Assembly (NCBI RefSeq): GCF_947497935.1
Contig: NZ_CANMIO010000004.1
Span: 248,001 to 312,000 of the forward strand
Direction of reading: 5' to 3'
DNA from: an uncultured Shewanella sp.
GTDB lineage: Bacteria > Pseudomonadota > Gammaproteobacteria > Enterobacterales > Shewanellaceae
DNA: 64,000 nucleotides
Part shown: one piece after another, positions 1-8,221 of the stretch
Numbering within the stretch: position 1 is the stretch's first letter
Layout of the letters: every line of letters starts with the position of its first letter
Made by a program: the position numbers and the translations under genes
The notes under the pieces: generated by a model
Seen by the model: the letters and a program-made list of their open reading frames with translations, nothing else
What the model was told of the DNA's origin: nothing
The model's database searches: none

Positions 1-669
1 CTTCAAGAAGATATTAATAGCTTAAATGGATTGCAATCTGGGCAACTGCGCTTGGGTGTGTGCCCTATGATGGGAGAGATGATTATCGAACTCTTGTCAG
101 AATACCGCAAACGCTTTCCAAAAATCGAGATAAGTATTGTCGAGCTCGGCGGATATGGGGCTGAACAAGCTCTACTTAATGACACGCTAGATCTAACCTT
201 TACAGCACTACCTACGACTCACTCACAAGAGTTTAATAGCCATAATCTGGAAGGCTACCCCCTTCTTGCTTGTATCCACAAAGAGCACCCGCTGGCAAAG
301 TCGAAAGCTATCACCTGGGCAGCGATTGAGCCCCACGCTTTTATTCTCTACAACGATGATTTTTCCCTCTCAAAGCTTATCCATCGCTTGAGTCGAAAGG
401 CAAATGTCGAACTAAACATTGCCGCCCAAAGTGGTCAATGGGATTTTATCGCCGCGATGGTAGAAGCTCAGATGGGCATAGCGATTTTACCTGAGCCAAT
501 ATGTGAAAAGGTAAAATCGAACAAATTGCTCTATCGGCCACTATCTCCAGCATTAACATGGGACCTGGCTTTAATATGGCGCAAAAACTTACCACTCACT
601 CCCGCAGCCGAGAGCTTTATTAATTTAAGTCGGGAGCTAAACCCTAACGCTGATGTCACAATGAACTAA
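1..669 (+). CDS. LysR-family transcriptional regulator, 3' part
   Basis: The reading frame is open from the first base, so the N-terminal helix-turn-helix lies outside the window. What remains is the effector-binding domain of a LysR-type regulator. It opens with a 'SGQLRLGVCPMM' stretch, the usual first beta strand after the linker helix, and later shows a 'MVEAQMGIAILPEPIC' segment typical of the second subdomain. These proteins bind a small metabolite and switch a nearby promoter. The target is not visible because the upstream side is missing. The protein ends at ATG AAC TAA. The family call is firm; the regulated pathway is unknown. Confidence 0.85.
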   Translation, partial: LQEDINSLNGLQSGQLRLGVCPMMGEMIIELLSEYRKRFPKIEISIVELGGYGAEQALLNDTLDLTFTALPTTHSQEFNSHNLEGYPLLACIHKEHPLAKSKAITWAAIEPHAFILYNDDFSLSKLIHRLSRKANVELNIAAQSGQWDFIAAMVEAQMGIAILPEPICEKVKSNKLLYRPLSPALTWDLALIWRKNLPLTPAAESFINLSRELNPNADVTMN

Positions 670-712
670 CAAAAAGCGCTGCGGCATAACAAGCACCATA
701 GGTTGAGGTTTG

Positions 713-1669
713 TTATGCAAAACCGTAGCGGTTCTTTCCGTTACGTTTAACTTCATACATAGCCTTATCTGCTTGCTCACATACCGTCGCAAACGACTGG
801 TCGGTAAAAAGACTAATCCCGATACTCATGCCAATGGTGACACTGCGATTTTCGACTATTAACGGGCTGCTAAAAACACTCAAAATCTTATCGGCAGTAG
901 ATGTAAGCAAGGCTTTATCGCTTGACTCATAAAGCATTACAAACTCATCGCCACCTAGCCTGGCCATAACATGCGTCATTAGAATTTGCTGTTGTAAAGT
1001 CTCGGCAATCTTAATCAGTAAGCTATCACCAAACTTATGCCCATAACGGTCGTTGTTAGCCTTAAAGTCATCTAAGTCGATAAACATTAAAGCCCCACTT
1101 CCATGGGATTGATACGACGTATTAAACGCCTTAATTAGTGCTTGTCGATTGAGTAAACCCGTTAGAGGATCACAATGAGCAAGCTTGGATAACTCCAGCT
1201 CATAGCGTTTCTCTTTAGTGATATCGACATGGGTCCCCATGATCCGCAGAGGCTCGCCATCAGCGTCATATTCAACGATACGCCCTCGATCTGAAACCCA
1301 ACTGATGCTGCCATCTTTATGCAGCATTCTATGAGTCACATCATAGGAGTCTGTTCTACCATTAATATGGTCATCAAAATTAGCGATGACCCAGTCACGA
1401 TCTTCTGGGTGCAGATTGCCTTTCCAACTGTCTATATGCGCTGCCAATTCGTCTATGCTGTAACCCAGCAAAGAACCCCACTCCATATTAAACATGGTTA
1501 AATTACCGCTGGGGATGTGCTGCTCCCACAGGCACAGGCCTGTGCCATCCAAGGCGGCATTGAGCTTCTGCTCTAAGGTTTTATTCTGTTCACGTAGCGA
1601 GGTATTCTCTGTCGCAAGTCGCGCATTCTCACTCGCTAACTTTGCCAACAATTTGTCTTTATCTGTCAC
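713..1669 (-). CDS. PAS-GGDEF diguanylate cyclase
   Basis: A 318-residue protein with a short N-terminal coiled coil (about residues 5-40, heptad-like leucines), one PAS/PAC sensor domain (about 45-150, ending in a 'GTHVDITKEK' PAC tail) and a GGDEF domain (about 165-318). The signature GGDEF is intact at residues 239-243, preceded by 'ARL', so cyclic-di-GMP synthesis from two GTP is expected. No RxxD inhibitory site is present five residues before the signature, so product inhibition by the classical I-site is unlikely. There are no transmembrane segments, so it is cytoplasmic. The start is GTG with TTAGGA upstream. The PAS ligand is unknown. The gene stands alone, convergent with the LysR gene. 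Confidence 0.92.
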   Translation of the reverse strand: MTDKDKLLAKLASENARLATENTSLREQNKTLEQKLNAALDGTGLCLWEQHIPSGNLTMFNMEWGSLLGYSIDELAAHIDSWKGNLHPEDRDWVIANFDDHINGRTDSYDVTHRMLHKDGSISWVSDRGRIVEYDADGEPLRIMGTHVDITKEKRYELELSKLAHCDPLTGLLNRQALIKAFNTSYQSHGSGALMFIDLDDFKANNDRYGHKFGDSLLIKIAETLQQQILMTHVMARLGGDEFVMLYESSDKALLTSTADKILSVFSSPLIVENRSVTIGMSIGISLFTDQSFATVCEQADKAMYEVKRNGKNRYGFA

Positions 1670-1892
1670 GGTCCTAATTATCCTCTCCTTAGGCGCACCG
1701 ACTCATCTCCCATAGCTTTTTCAAATCTGCAACCACACAAAAGTAACAACAAACACCAAACAATAAAACCACAACAGCACGCGAGTAAGTACATACCAGC
1801 AACTTTTTAGCCCTAAAGTAATTAATTTCACTCAAATCATATTTTTGTCATGTAAAATATCCCTTGGTTAACTGACTGCTAATACTATATAC

Positions 1893-3038
1893 ATGATACT
1901 TAAAATCGGAATTGCTGGAGCCGGATTCTCTGGTGCTGTTATCGCCAATGAGCTAGCCAAAGCTGGCCACCAAGTAACAGTATTTGAGCCCCGAAAACAT
2001 GTTGCAGGTAATTGCTACTCTTCTCGAGATGGCGAGAGCAATATTATGCAACATCATTTTGGCCCGCATATTTTCCACACCGATAAAGCGCATATTTGGG
2101 ACTATATCACTCAGCTTGGGCAGATGATGCCATTTACAAATAGAGTAAAGGCAGTGAGTAATGGTCAGGTTTATTCATTGCCCATTAACCTTCACACTAT
2201 CAATCAATTTTTTAATGCACAGATGTCGCCAGCAGAGGCTAAGCAGTTCATTGCCAACCAAGCAGATTCAAGTATTCAGCAGCCAGAGAACTTTGAACAA
2301 CAAGCCCAAAAAATGATTGGTGAATCACTCTATCAAGCGTTTTTCAAGCATTACACCATTAAGCAGTGGGGGCGATCGCCTGCCGACTTGCCTGCAAGTA
2401 TTTTAAAGCGCTTACCCGTTAGATTTAATTATGACGATAATTACTTTAACCACCCTTTTCAGGGGATGCCGATTGAAGGCTATACTCCATTAATTGAAAA
2501 GTTACTCGATCACCCTAATATCAACTTACAACTCGGCTCCAGATTCTGCGCAGCAATGACATCAGACTATGATCATGTGTTTTTCTCGGGGCCGTTAGAT
2601 GCCTATTTCGATTATCAACTCGGTCGACTGCCCTATCGAACTTTAGACTTTCGTAAAGAAACCCATGAGGGTGACTACCAAGGTAATGCGGTAATTAACT
2701 ATTGCGATAATAGCCAAGCCTATACTCGGATCAGTGAGCATAAACACTTTACCCCTTGGGAAGCACATGCTCGTACCGTGATATTTAAAGAATACAGCCG
2801 CGAAGCAACTGCTGACGACACCCCCTACTATCCCGTCAGACTCAGTGGTGATAACTCCATGCTTGAACGCTATATTGAGCTTGCCAAACAACAGCAAAAT
2901 ATCACTTTTGTTGGCCGACTGGGGACCTATCGCTACCTAGATATGGACGCAACGATTGATGAAGCATTAACTGCCAGTCAGATCTTTTTGGATACGTTAG
3001 TAACTCAACAAACCATGCCAGCTTTTACTGCACAATAG
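1893..3038 (+). CDS. glf: UDP-galactopyranose mutase
   Basis: This enzyme interconverts UDP-galactopyranose and UDP-galactofuranose for surface polysaccharide synthesis, using reduced FAD. The 381-residue product starts with an FAD-binding Rossmann motif (GAGFSG, about residues 8-13), followed by 'VFEPRKHVAGNCY' and the family's 'HHFGPHIFHT' segment around residues 51-60. Further conserved pieces are 'YTIKQWG' and 'RLGTYRYLDMD' near the C-terminus. Length is normal for bacterial Glf. The start has no clear ribosome-binding site, but it is the only one that preserves the FAD motif. The next gene, 23 bp downstream, is a DUF707 protein, so the pair probably forms a small polysaccharide operon. 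Confidence 0.95.
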   Translation: MILKIGIAGAGFSGAVIANELAKAGHQVTVFEPRKHVAGNCYSSRDGESNIMQHHFGPHIFHTDKAHIWDYITQLGQMMPFTNRVKAVSNGQVYSLPINLHTINQFFNAQMSPAEAKQFIANQADSSIQQPENFEQQAQKMIGESLYQAFFKHYTIKQWGRSPADLPASILKRLPVRFNYDDNYFNHPFQGMPIEGYTPLIEKLLDHPNINLQLGSRFCAAMTSDYDHVFFSGPLDAYFDYQLGRLPYRTLDFRKETHEGDYQGNAVINYCDNSQAYTRISEHKHFTPWEAHARTVIFKEYSREATADDTPYYPVRLSGDNSMLERYIELAKQQQNITFVGRLGTYRYLDMDATIDEALTASQIFLDTLVTQQTMPAFTAQ

Positions 3039-3061
3039 ATAGATTTTTAGAGTCATTTGAT

Positions 3062-3877
3062 ATGAAAAAATACTTAGTCATTGCCCGAGTAGGTGACAAC
3101 TCACTGCATCCCCGTTGGTTAGAAAACGCAGCGCCTAATTTTGATTTATTCTTAAGTTACTTTGGTGATAAGCCTAATCACTATCAAGCAGAAGCGACTT
3201 ATTATGAGCAGGTAAAAGGAGGAAAGTGGCCAATAATCCATAAGCTGATTGAAAACAACTGGGCATTCATATCGCAATATGACGCAGTCTGGTTACCCGA
3301 TGATGACATCATGACCGATGCGAATACCATCAACAAGATGTTCAGCCTATTTGATGGCTTTGGTCTAGCGCTAGCACAACCCGCGCTAACCATGGACTCC
3401 TACTTCTCCCATTCAAGTTTACTACGTCAACCGAACTCTGTTTTACGCTACAGTAACTTTGTTGAAGTCATGGTGCCGGTATTTTCAGCCAATGCCTTAC
3501 AGGCCTTAAAAGGAACTTTTGCGCAAAGCCCATCGGGGTGGGGGCTCGATGCTCTTTGGCCCCATCTCATTGAAAATAAAGACTTCAAGAATATTGCCGT
3601 TATTGATGCAACTGCAGTTATTCATACTCGCCCTGTCGGTGGCGAACTGTATAAGCTTAACCCCGAGCTGTCACCAGCAAGAGATGCTGAACAACTTCAA
3701 AGCTTATATCCGCAGTTCAATATTAGTCGTCGCCACGCTCCTAATAAGTTTAAAGTTTTTAGCCAGATCTCTGAATCCAACTTATGCACCTCAATTTTGG
3801 CGAGCATAAGAGGAAAATATCAAAGAGTTATTGCCAAATACAAAGCTAAAAAGCACCCCAAATATAGTAATAGCTAA
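3062..3877 (+). CDS. DUF707 family protein, possible glycosyltransferase
   Basis: A 271-residue soluble protein. Visible elements match the DUF707 family: 'YLVIARVGDNSLHPRWL' at the N-terminus, a central 'YDAVWLPDDDIMTD' acidic motif resembling the DXD nucleotide-sugar site of glycosyltransferases (about residues 75-88), and 'GWGLDALWP' about two thirds along. No signal peptide or membrane segment is seen. It follows glf closely on the same strand, which suggests a role in building or decorating a galactofuranose-containing glycan. That role is inference; DUF707 enzymes in bacteria are poorly characterised. The C-terminal 30 residues are basic. Confidence 0.8.
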   Translation: MKKYLVIARVGDNSLHPRWLENAAPNFDLFLSYFGDKPNHYQAEATYYEQVKGGKWPIIHKLIENNWAFISQYDAVWLPDDDIMTDANTINKMFSLFDGFGLALAQPALTMDSYFSHSSLLRQPNSVLRYSNFVEVMVPVFSANALQALKGTFAQSPSGWGLDALWPHLIENKDFKNIAVIDATAVIHTRPVGGELYKLNPELSPARDAEQLQSLYPQFNISRRHAPNKFKVFSQISESNLCTSILASIRGKYQRVIAKYKAKKHPKYSNS

Positions 3878-3904
3878 TCCAGATATTACGATTGACAAAA
3901 GTGT

Positions 3905-3941
3905 ATGAGATAAAGCTTTTTATTAAGGCAACTTATCTCAT
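3905..3941 (+). other. Hairpin after the glf-DUF707 pair
   Basis: A perfect 9-bp inverted repeat (ATGAGATAA / TTATCTCAT) with a 19-base loop lies 27 bp after the DUF707 stop. There is no U-tract after the second arm, so it is not a classical intrinsic terminator. It may protect the mRNA 3' end or be a binding site. Confidence 0.4.
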
Positions 3942-4130
3942 GCTCAGCCTCATTAACGGCATTGGGCTTGTACACAACGACAAGCACCATCCCTAAAAAC
4001 TTCTTTTCCCACAAGCCACGAGAGTCATTACCCTTTGATACTGGTCAATTAAACGCCTTAAAACATATCCTGCCCTATAATTATTGACTATAGATCAAGG
4101 GATGAAACAAAGCTGACAGCTGGAGGCTAT

Positions 4131-6776
4131 GTGGCAACTCAAGGGCTGACTACCGTACAGGCGCTAGAGCGACTAAAGCTGTATGGAGCAAACTGTTTAC
4201 CTAAACCGCTCAGGAATAGTTTTTTTAAGCTGTTTCTTATCCAATTTCGCAGCGCATTCATCTATGTGTTACTGGTGGCAGTGATAGTTTGCTTACTGCT
4301 TGGCCAGCTTATCAATGCGTTTTTTATCTCGGTCGTATTACTTATCAACGCGCTTATTGGCACTATTCAGGAATATTCGGCGCAGCAAGCTGCCGATTCA
4401 CTGACTCAAATGGTGCCGCAGCAGAGCCGAGTAATCCGCGATGGTCACCCAATACTCCTTAACAGTGAAGAGCTGGTTCCCGGTGATTGGGTAACCCTCA
4501 ATAGCGGCGATCGTATAGGTGCCGACATCAGCCTAAAGCAATCGACTCAGTTTCAAGTCGATGAGTCAGCCCTGACTGGAGAGTCAGTCTCTGTCAGTAA
4601 TAAGACGCAAGCGTTTGCTGGTACCTTAGTCACCCATGGCCGAGCCGAAGGCGAAGTCATGGCTACCGGAAACAAGACACAAATTGGACAGATAGCCAAG
4701 CTGGTTCACCAAGGAAGCCACACCAAACCACCGCTGAACCAGAGGATAGATCAGTTCACCCTGCGCATCGCAATCGCGATTATTATCATCATAGCCTTGA
4801 TTTTTGGCCTCACCTTATTGCGTGGCGCAGCCCTCTCCGATGTGTTCTTACTCGGCGTGGCATTAGCCGTATCAGCCATTCCAGAGGGACTCCCCGCAGC
4901 GATTACCGTCGCCTTATCCATAGGAATGAAACGTATGGCTAAGGCCAACGTAATCGTGCGCAAACTGGTTGCGGTTGAGGCGCTCGGCTCCTGCACCTTT
5001 ATCGCCTCCGATAAGACTGGCACCTTGACTGTTAATGAGATGACCATAGGTCAAATCTGGTTGGCGGATGATCGTCTATATGATGTAACGGGTGAAGGCC
5101 TGAGCCCCATAGGTACAGTGCATCGCTCTGGAGAAGAAACTCCCGCTGACTCAGCGCTTAATACTTCAGAACTTAATAGTTCAGAGCTAGATGGATTACA
5201 GCAAGACTGCTTAGCAAAGGATAGCCAGCTTAAACAGTTAGTCACAGCTGGCACACTCGCCAATGAAGCACACTTAGTGTTTGAAGGGGATCAGATTCAT
5301 GCAGATGGTGACGGTGTCGATCTTGCCTTTCTCATATTAGGACACAAGTTCAATCTCCCCCCCTATCCGGTGCAGCGGCGGCTGAAGTTATTCCCCTATG
5401 AATCTGAAAAAGGTTTCAGTGCCAGTGTCGATGAAACAGAAGTCGGCCCCAAAATCTCGGTGAAGGGGGCGGTAGAGAAACTCCTGCCCATGTGCTCACT
5501 AAACAAAGAGATGCAGCAAAGTATCCTCATACAAACCCAATCCATGGCGAGAAGAGGTTATCGAGTTCTAGCCTTGGCTCATGGCTTAGGCAATCCACTA
5601 GATGATCACTTTAGCGGGCTCGAATTTCTAGGCTTAGTCGCCATGAGCGATCCCTTAAGGCCCGACGCTATTGATGCAGTTGCAGCCTGCCGCCAAGCCA
5701 AGATCAAGGTTGCCATGATCACTGGCGATCACCCAGCCACCGCATTGACGCTGTCGCAACAACTCAAGATTGCCAATGAAACGGACTGCGCTATCACAGG
5801 TCAAACCCTCGAACAAGCGAGACTGCAAGATATCAATGCTTTCGACCGACTCGTGGCCAACCACAGAGTGTTTGCTAGGGTCAAACCCAAGCAGAAGATG
5901 GAGATCACCGAGTCGCTTATCAGGCAAGGGGAATTTGTCGCCATGACCGGAGACGGTGTCAATGACGCTCCGGCCTTAAAACATGCCCATGTGGGGATAG
6001 CCATGGGGCTCAGGGGCACGGATGTCGCCAGAGAAAGCGCCTCACTCGTGCTAACTGATGATAAGTTTAGCTCAATCGTTAAAGGGGTTATCGAAGGGCG
6101 GATCGTTTATAACAATATTCGCAAGGTGATTTATCTGCTTATCAGTACTGGGGCGGCTGAAATATTTCTATTTATCCTCAGCGTATTGTTTGCGCTACCG
6201 ATCCCCCTCTTTCCACTGCAGATCCTCTGGCTCAATATCGTCACCAATGGCGTTCAAGACGTAGCCCTCGCCTTTGAACCCGCTGAAGGCAGAGAGCTAT
6301 CTCAAGCCCCTCGTTCCCCCAAGGAGCCCATTTTCGATCGTCTAATGATTGAGAGAGTCTGCAGTAGCGCACTGACCATGGGGCTTGTGGCCTTCGGCCT
6401 ATTTGCCACCTCGTTAAATATGGGGGCCGATGAAGTTGAAGCTCGAAACCTCACTTTAATGCTAATGGTGTTATTTGAGAACGTACACGCCCTCAACAGT
6501 CGCTCCGAACATAGATCTTTACTGCGCACTCCTTTGCTAAGTAACCCAATATTACTTATCGGAATTCTAGTGGCTCAAGGGATCCATATTGGCGCCATGT
6601 ATACACCAGGACTTAGCGATGCACTCCAACTGAGCCCTATTAACCTTAACCTATGGCTGCTCTTGCTCGCCATGGCTTCAGTGCTCTTCGTTGTAGACGA
6701 AGCACATAAAAAGTATTGGCGCTGGACTCGCCATCCAGAGCAAATCGCTCCAATAGCGGAGCATCCACGAGAGTAG
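4131..6776 (+). CDS. P2-type cation-transporting ATPase (Ca2+-ATPase-like)
   Basis: An 881-residue P-type ATPase that pumps a cation across the inner membrane at the expense of ATP. Key motifs are present in order: TGES in the actuator domain (about residues 150-153), PEGL in membrane segment 4 (251-254), the phosphorylated Asp294 in DKTGTLT, and TGDGVNDAP in the P domain. PEGL is typical of the calcium-pump branch rather than of heavy-metal pumps, and no N-terminal metal-binding domain is present. A Cation_ATPase_C-type region with several membrane helices closes the protein. The start is GTG behind a good GGAGG. A CPA2 antiporter follows about 100 bp downstream, suggesting a shared ion-homeostasis role. 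The substrate is not proven. Confidence 0.93.
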   Translation: MATQGLTTVQALERLKLYGANCLPKPLRNSFFKLFLIQFRSAFIYVLLVAVIVCLLLGQLINAFFISVVLLINALIGTIQEYSAQQAADSLTQMVPQQSRVIRDGHPILLNSEELVPGDWVTLNSGDRIGADISLKQSTQFQVDESALTGESVSVSNKTQAFAGTLVTHGRAEGEVMATGNKTQIGQIAKLVHQGSHTKPPLNQRIDQFTLRIAIAIIIIIALIFGLTLLRGAALSDVFLLGVALAVSAIPEGLPAAITVALSIGMKRMAKANVIVRKLVAVEALGSCTFIASDKTGTLTVNEMTIGQIWLADDRLYDVTGEGLSPIGTVHRSGEETPADSALNTSELNSSELDGLQQDCLAKDSQLKQLVTAGTLANEAHLVFEGDQIHADGDGVDLAFLILGHKFNLPPYPVQRRLKLFPYESEKGFSASVDETEVGPKISVKGAVEKLLPMCSLNKEMQQSILIQTQSMARRGYRVLALAHGLGNPLDDHFSGLEFLGLVAMSDPLRPDAIDAVAACRQAKIKVAMITGDHPATALTLSQQLKIANETDCAITGQTLEQARLQDINAFDRLVANHRVFARVKPKQKMEITESLIRQGEFVAMTGDGVNDAPALKHAHVGIAMGLRGTDVARESASLVLTDDKFSSIVKGVIEGRIVYNNIRKVIYLLISTGAAEIFLFILSVLFALPIPLFPLQILWLNIVTNGVQDVALAFEPAEGRELSQAPRSPKEPIFDRLMIERVCSSALTMGLVAFGLFATSLNMGADEVEARNLTLMLMVLFENVHALNSRSEHRSLLRTPLLSNPILLIGILVAQGIHIGAMYTPGLSDALQLSPINLNLWLLLLAMASVLFVVDEAHKKYWRWTRHPEQIAPIAEHPRE

Positions 6777-6883
6777 TCAACAACTGGTCTTTACTAACTA
6801 GCAGTGTGACAAGGTCAAATATTAGACTTTATACCAGGCCACAACTATTCTCATACTAGTCAACCAAAGGGTTGGAAATACAG

Positions 6884-8128
6884 ATGCGCTTTCTATATTT
6901 AGTTCTTGTATTACTTGCAGTTACCAGGGTATTTGCCGTTTTAGCCAAACGCTTAAACTTACCGCCAATTGTCGGTGAATTGGTGTCGGGGATCGCACTG
7001 GGGCTATTTCTGCACCGCTTTCAAGACTCATTTCCCCTGCTATGGGAAGTCACCCAAGGTGAAGCATTTGAGGCTCTGGCCGATCTGGGCATGTTTTTCC
7101 TTATGCTACTGGCGGGTGTACGCATGAGTCCGCTCGACTTCAAGAAGACATCGGGGTCAGCCCCTGCCGTCGCGGTGGGTGGTATGTTAGTGCCTATTGT
7201 TGCAGGTACTGTGATTGGGCTGATACTGTTTCCGGAATCCCCCTTCAAAACGGTACAGAGCTGGTTCTTAGGTACCGCCCTTGCCGTTACCGCTGTACCA
7301 GTAACCATACGTATGCTGATGGAGTTTAACCGCTTAGATACTGAGGAAGGGAGAACGATTATCGCCGCAGCGCTGTGGGACGACTTGTTAAGTCTATTTA
7401 TCCTAGCACTGTTATTAGCCGCCATAAGCAATGGTGGCACACTCTCTTTTTCCTTTGAGTTGTGGGGACCTCTGTTAGCTAAGGTACTACTATTTTTCGC
7501 GATTACCATCCCTGTCGGTTATTACCTGTTTCCTCTCGTTGGGAGTTACCTCAAACTCACAAATATTCCCGATATCGATTTTAGTATGCTGTTAATCGCC
7601 TCTCTGGCATATGCGGTACTCGCAGAAATGCTAGGGCTACACTTCATCATCGGCGCCTTTGTCGCTGGTATGTTTTTTCACCCCGCCGTGGTAGAGCAAG
7701 ATGTTTTTGACCATGTAGAGGGGCAAACCTCCGGTATTACCTCAGGATTCCTTGCGCCGATTTTTTTCGTGTCGATAGGGTTTCACCTAGATCTAACGTC
7801 ACTGCTATCTATACCAGGCTTTGTTGCTCTACTGGTTAGTGTTGCCATACTCAGCAAGCTAATCGGGGCTGGATTATGTGCACGGGCTACGGGTCATAGC
7901 ACTCAAGAGTCACTGCGAATTGGAGTCGCTATGAGCGGCCGAGGGGCTGTGGAGATTGTCTTGGCTGGCGTGGCCTTGCAAGCAGGGCTCTTTAACCACC
8001 CTGAGCCTACACCACCAATTATAGCGGGACTATTTTCTGCCATAGTGATCATGGCAATAACCACCAGCATTATCACTCCACTGCTGTTAGCCTTTTTAAT
8101 TCGATTCCACGGGGTGGATAAAGAGTAA
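6884..8128 (+). CDS. CPA2-family cation:proton antiporter
   Basis: A 414-residue, very hydrophobic protein with about 12 membrane helices. It shows the antiporter family's N-terminal 'LPPIVGELVSGIALG' and a central helix with charged residues ('ALWDDLLSLFILAL'). It lacks the cytoplasmic TrkA-N domain found on Kef-type channels, unlike the antiporter at 39864. I prefer ATG 6884 to the TTG at 6872, because AAGGG at 6867-6871 is well spaced for the ATG and too close to the TTG. It lies about 100 bp after the P-type ATPase on the same strand. Whether it carries Na+ or K+ cannot be read from the sequence. Confidence 0.88.
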   Translation: MRFLYLVLVLLAVTRVFAVLAKRLNLPPIVGELVSGIALGLFLHRFQDSFPLLWEVTQGEAFEALADLGMFFLMLLAGVRMSPLDFKKTSGSAPAVAVGGMLVPIVAGTVIGLILFPESPFKTVQSWFLGTALAVTAVPVTIRMLMEFNRLDTEEGRTIIAAALWDDLLSLFILALLLAAISNGGTLSFSFELWGPLLAKVLLFFAITIPVGYYLFPLVGSYLKLTNIPDIDFSMLLIASLAYAVLAEMLGLHFIIGAFVAGMFFHPAVVEQDVFDHVEGQTSGITSGFLAPIFFVSIGFHLDLTSLLSIPGFVALLVSVAILSKLIGAGLCARATGHSTQESLRIGVAMSGRGAVEIVLAGVALQAGLFNHPEPTPPIIAGLFSAIVIMAITTSIITPLLLAFLIRFHGVDKE

Positions 8129-8133
8129 CAGAC

Positions 8134-8166
8134 AAAAAAATACCCACGTAATGTGGGTATTTTTAG
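8134..8166. terminator. Bidirectional intrinsic terminator
   Basis: Stem ATACCCAC / GTGGGTAT with a 5-base loop, A-run before and T-run after. It serves the antiporter gene on the plus strand and could serve the convergent carboxylase gene on the minus strand. Confidence 0.85.
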
Positions 8167-8221
8167 CCGATAAATTCTCCGCTATCGCTTGGAGTAAGCC
8201 AATAACGGAGTATTTAAGCCA

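Noticed and set aside
4084..4098. FNR-like site TTGAC-N5-ATCAA before the P-type ATPase
   Set aside because: The spacer is five bases instead of four, so the half-sites are out of register for FNR or CRP.
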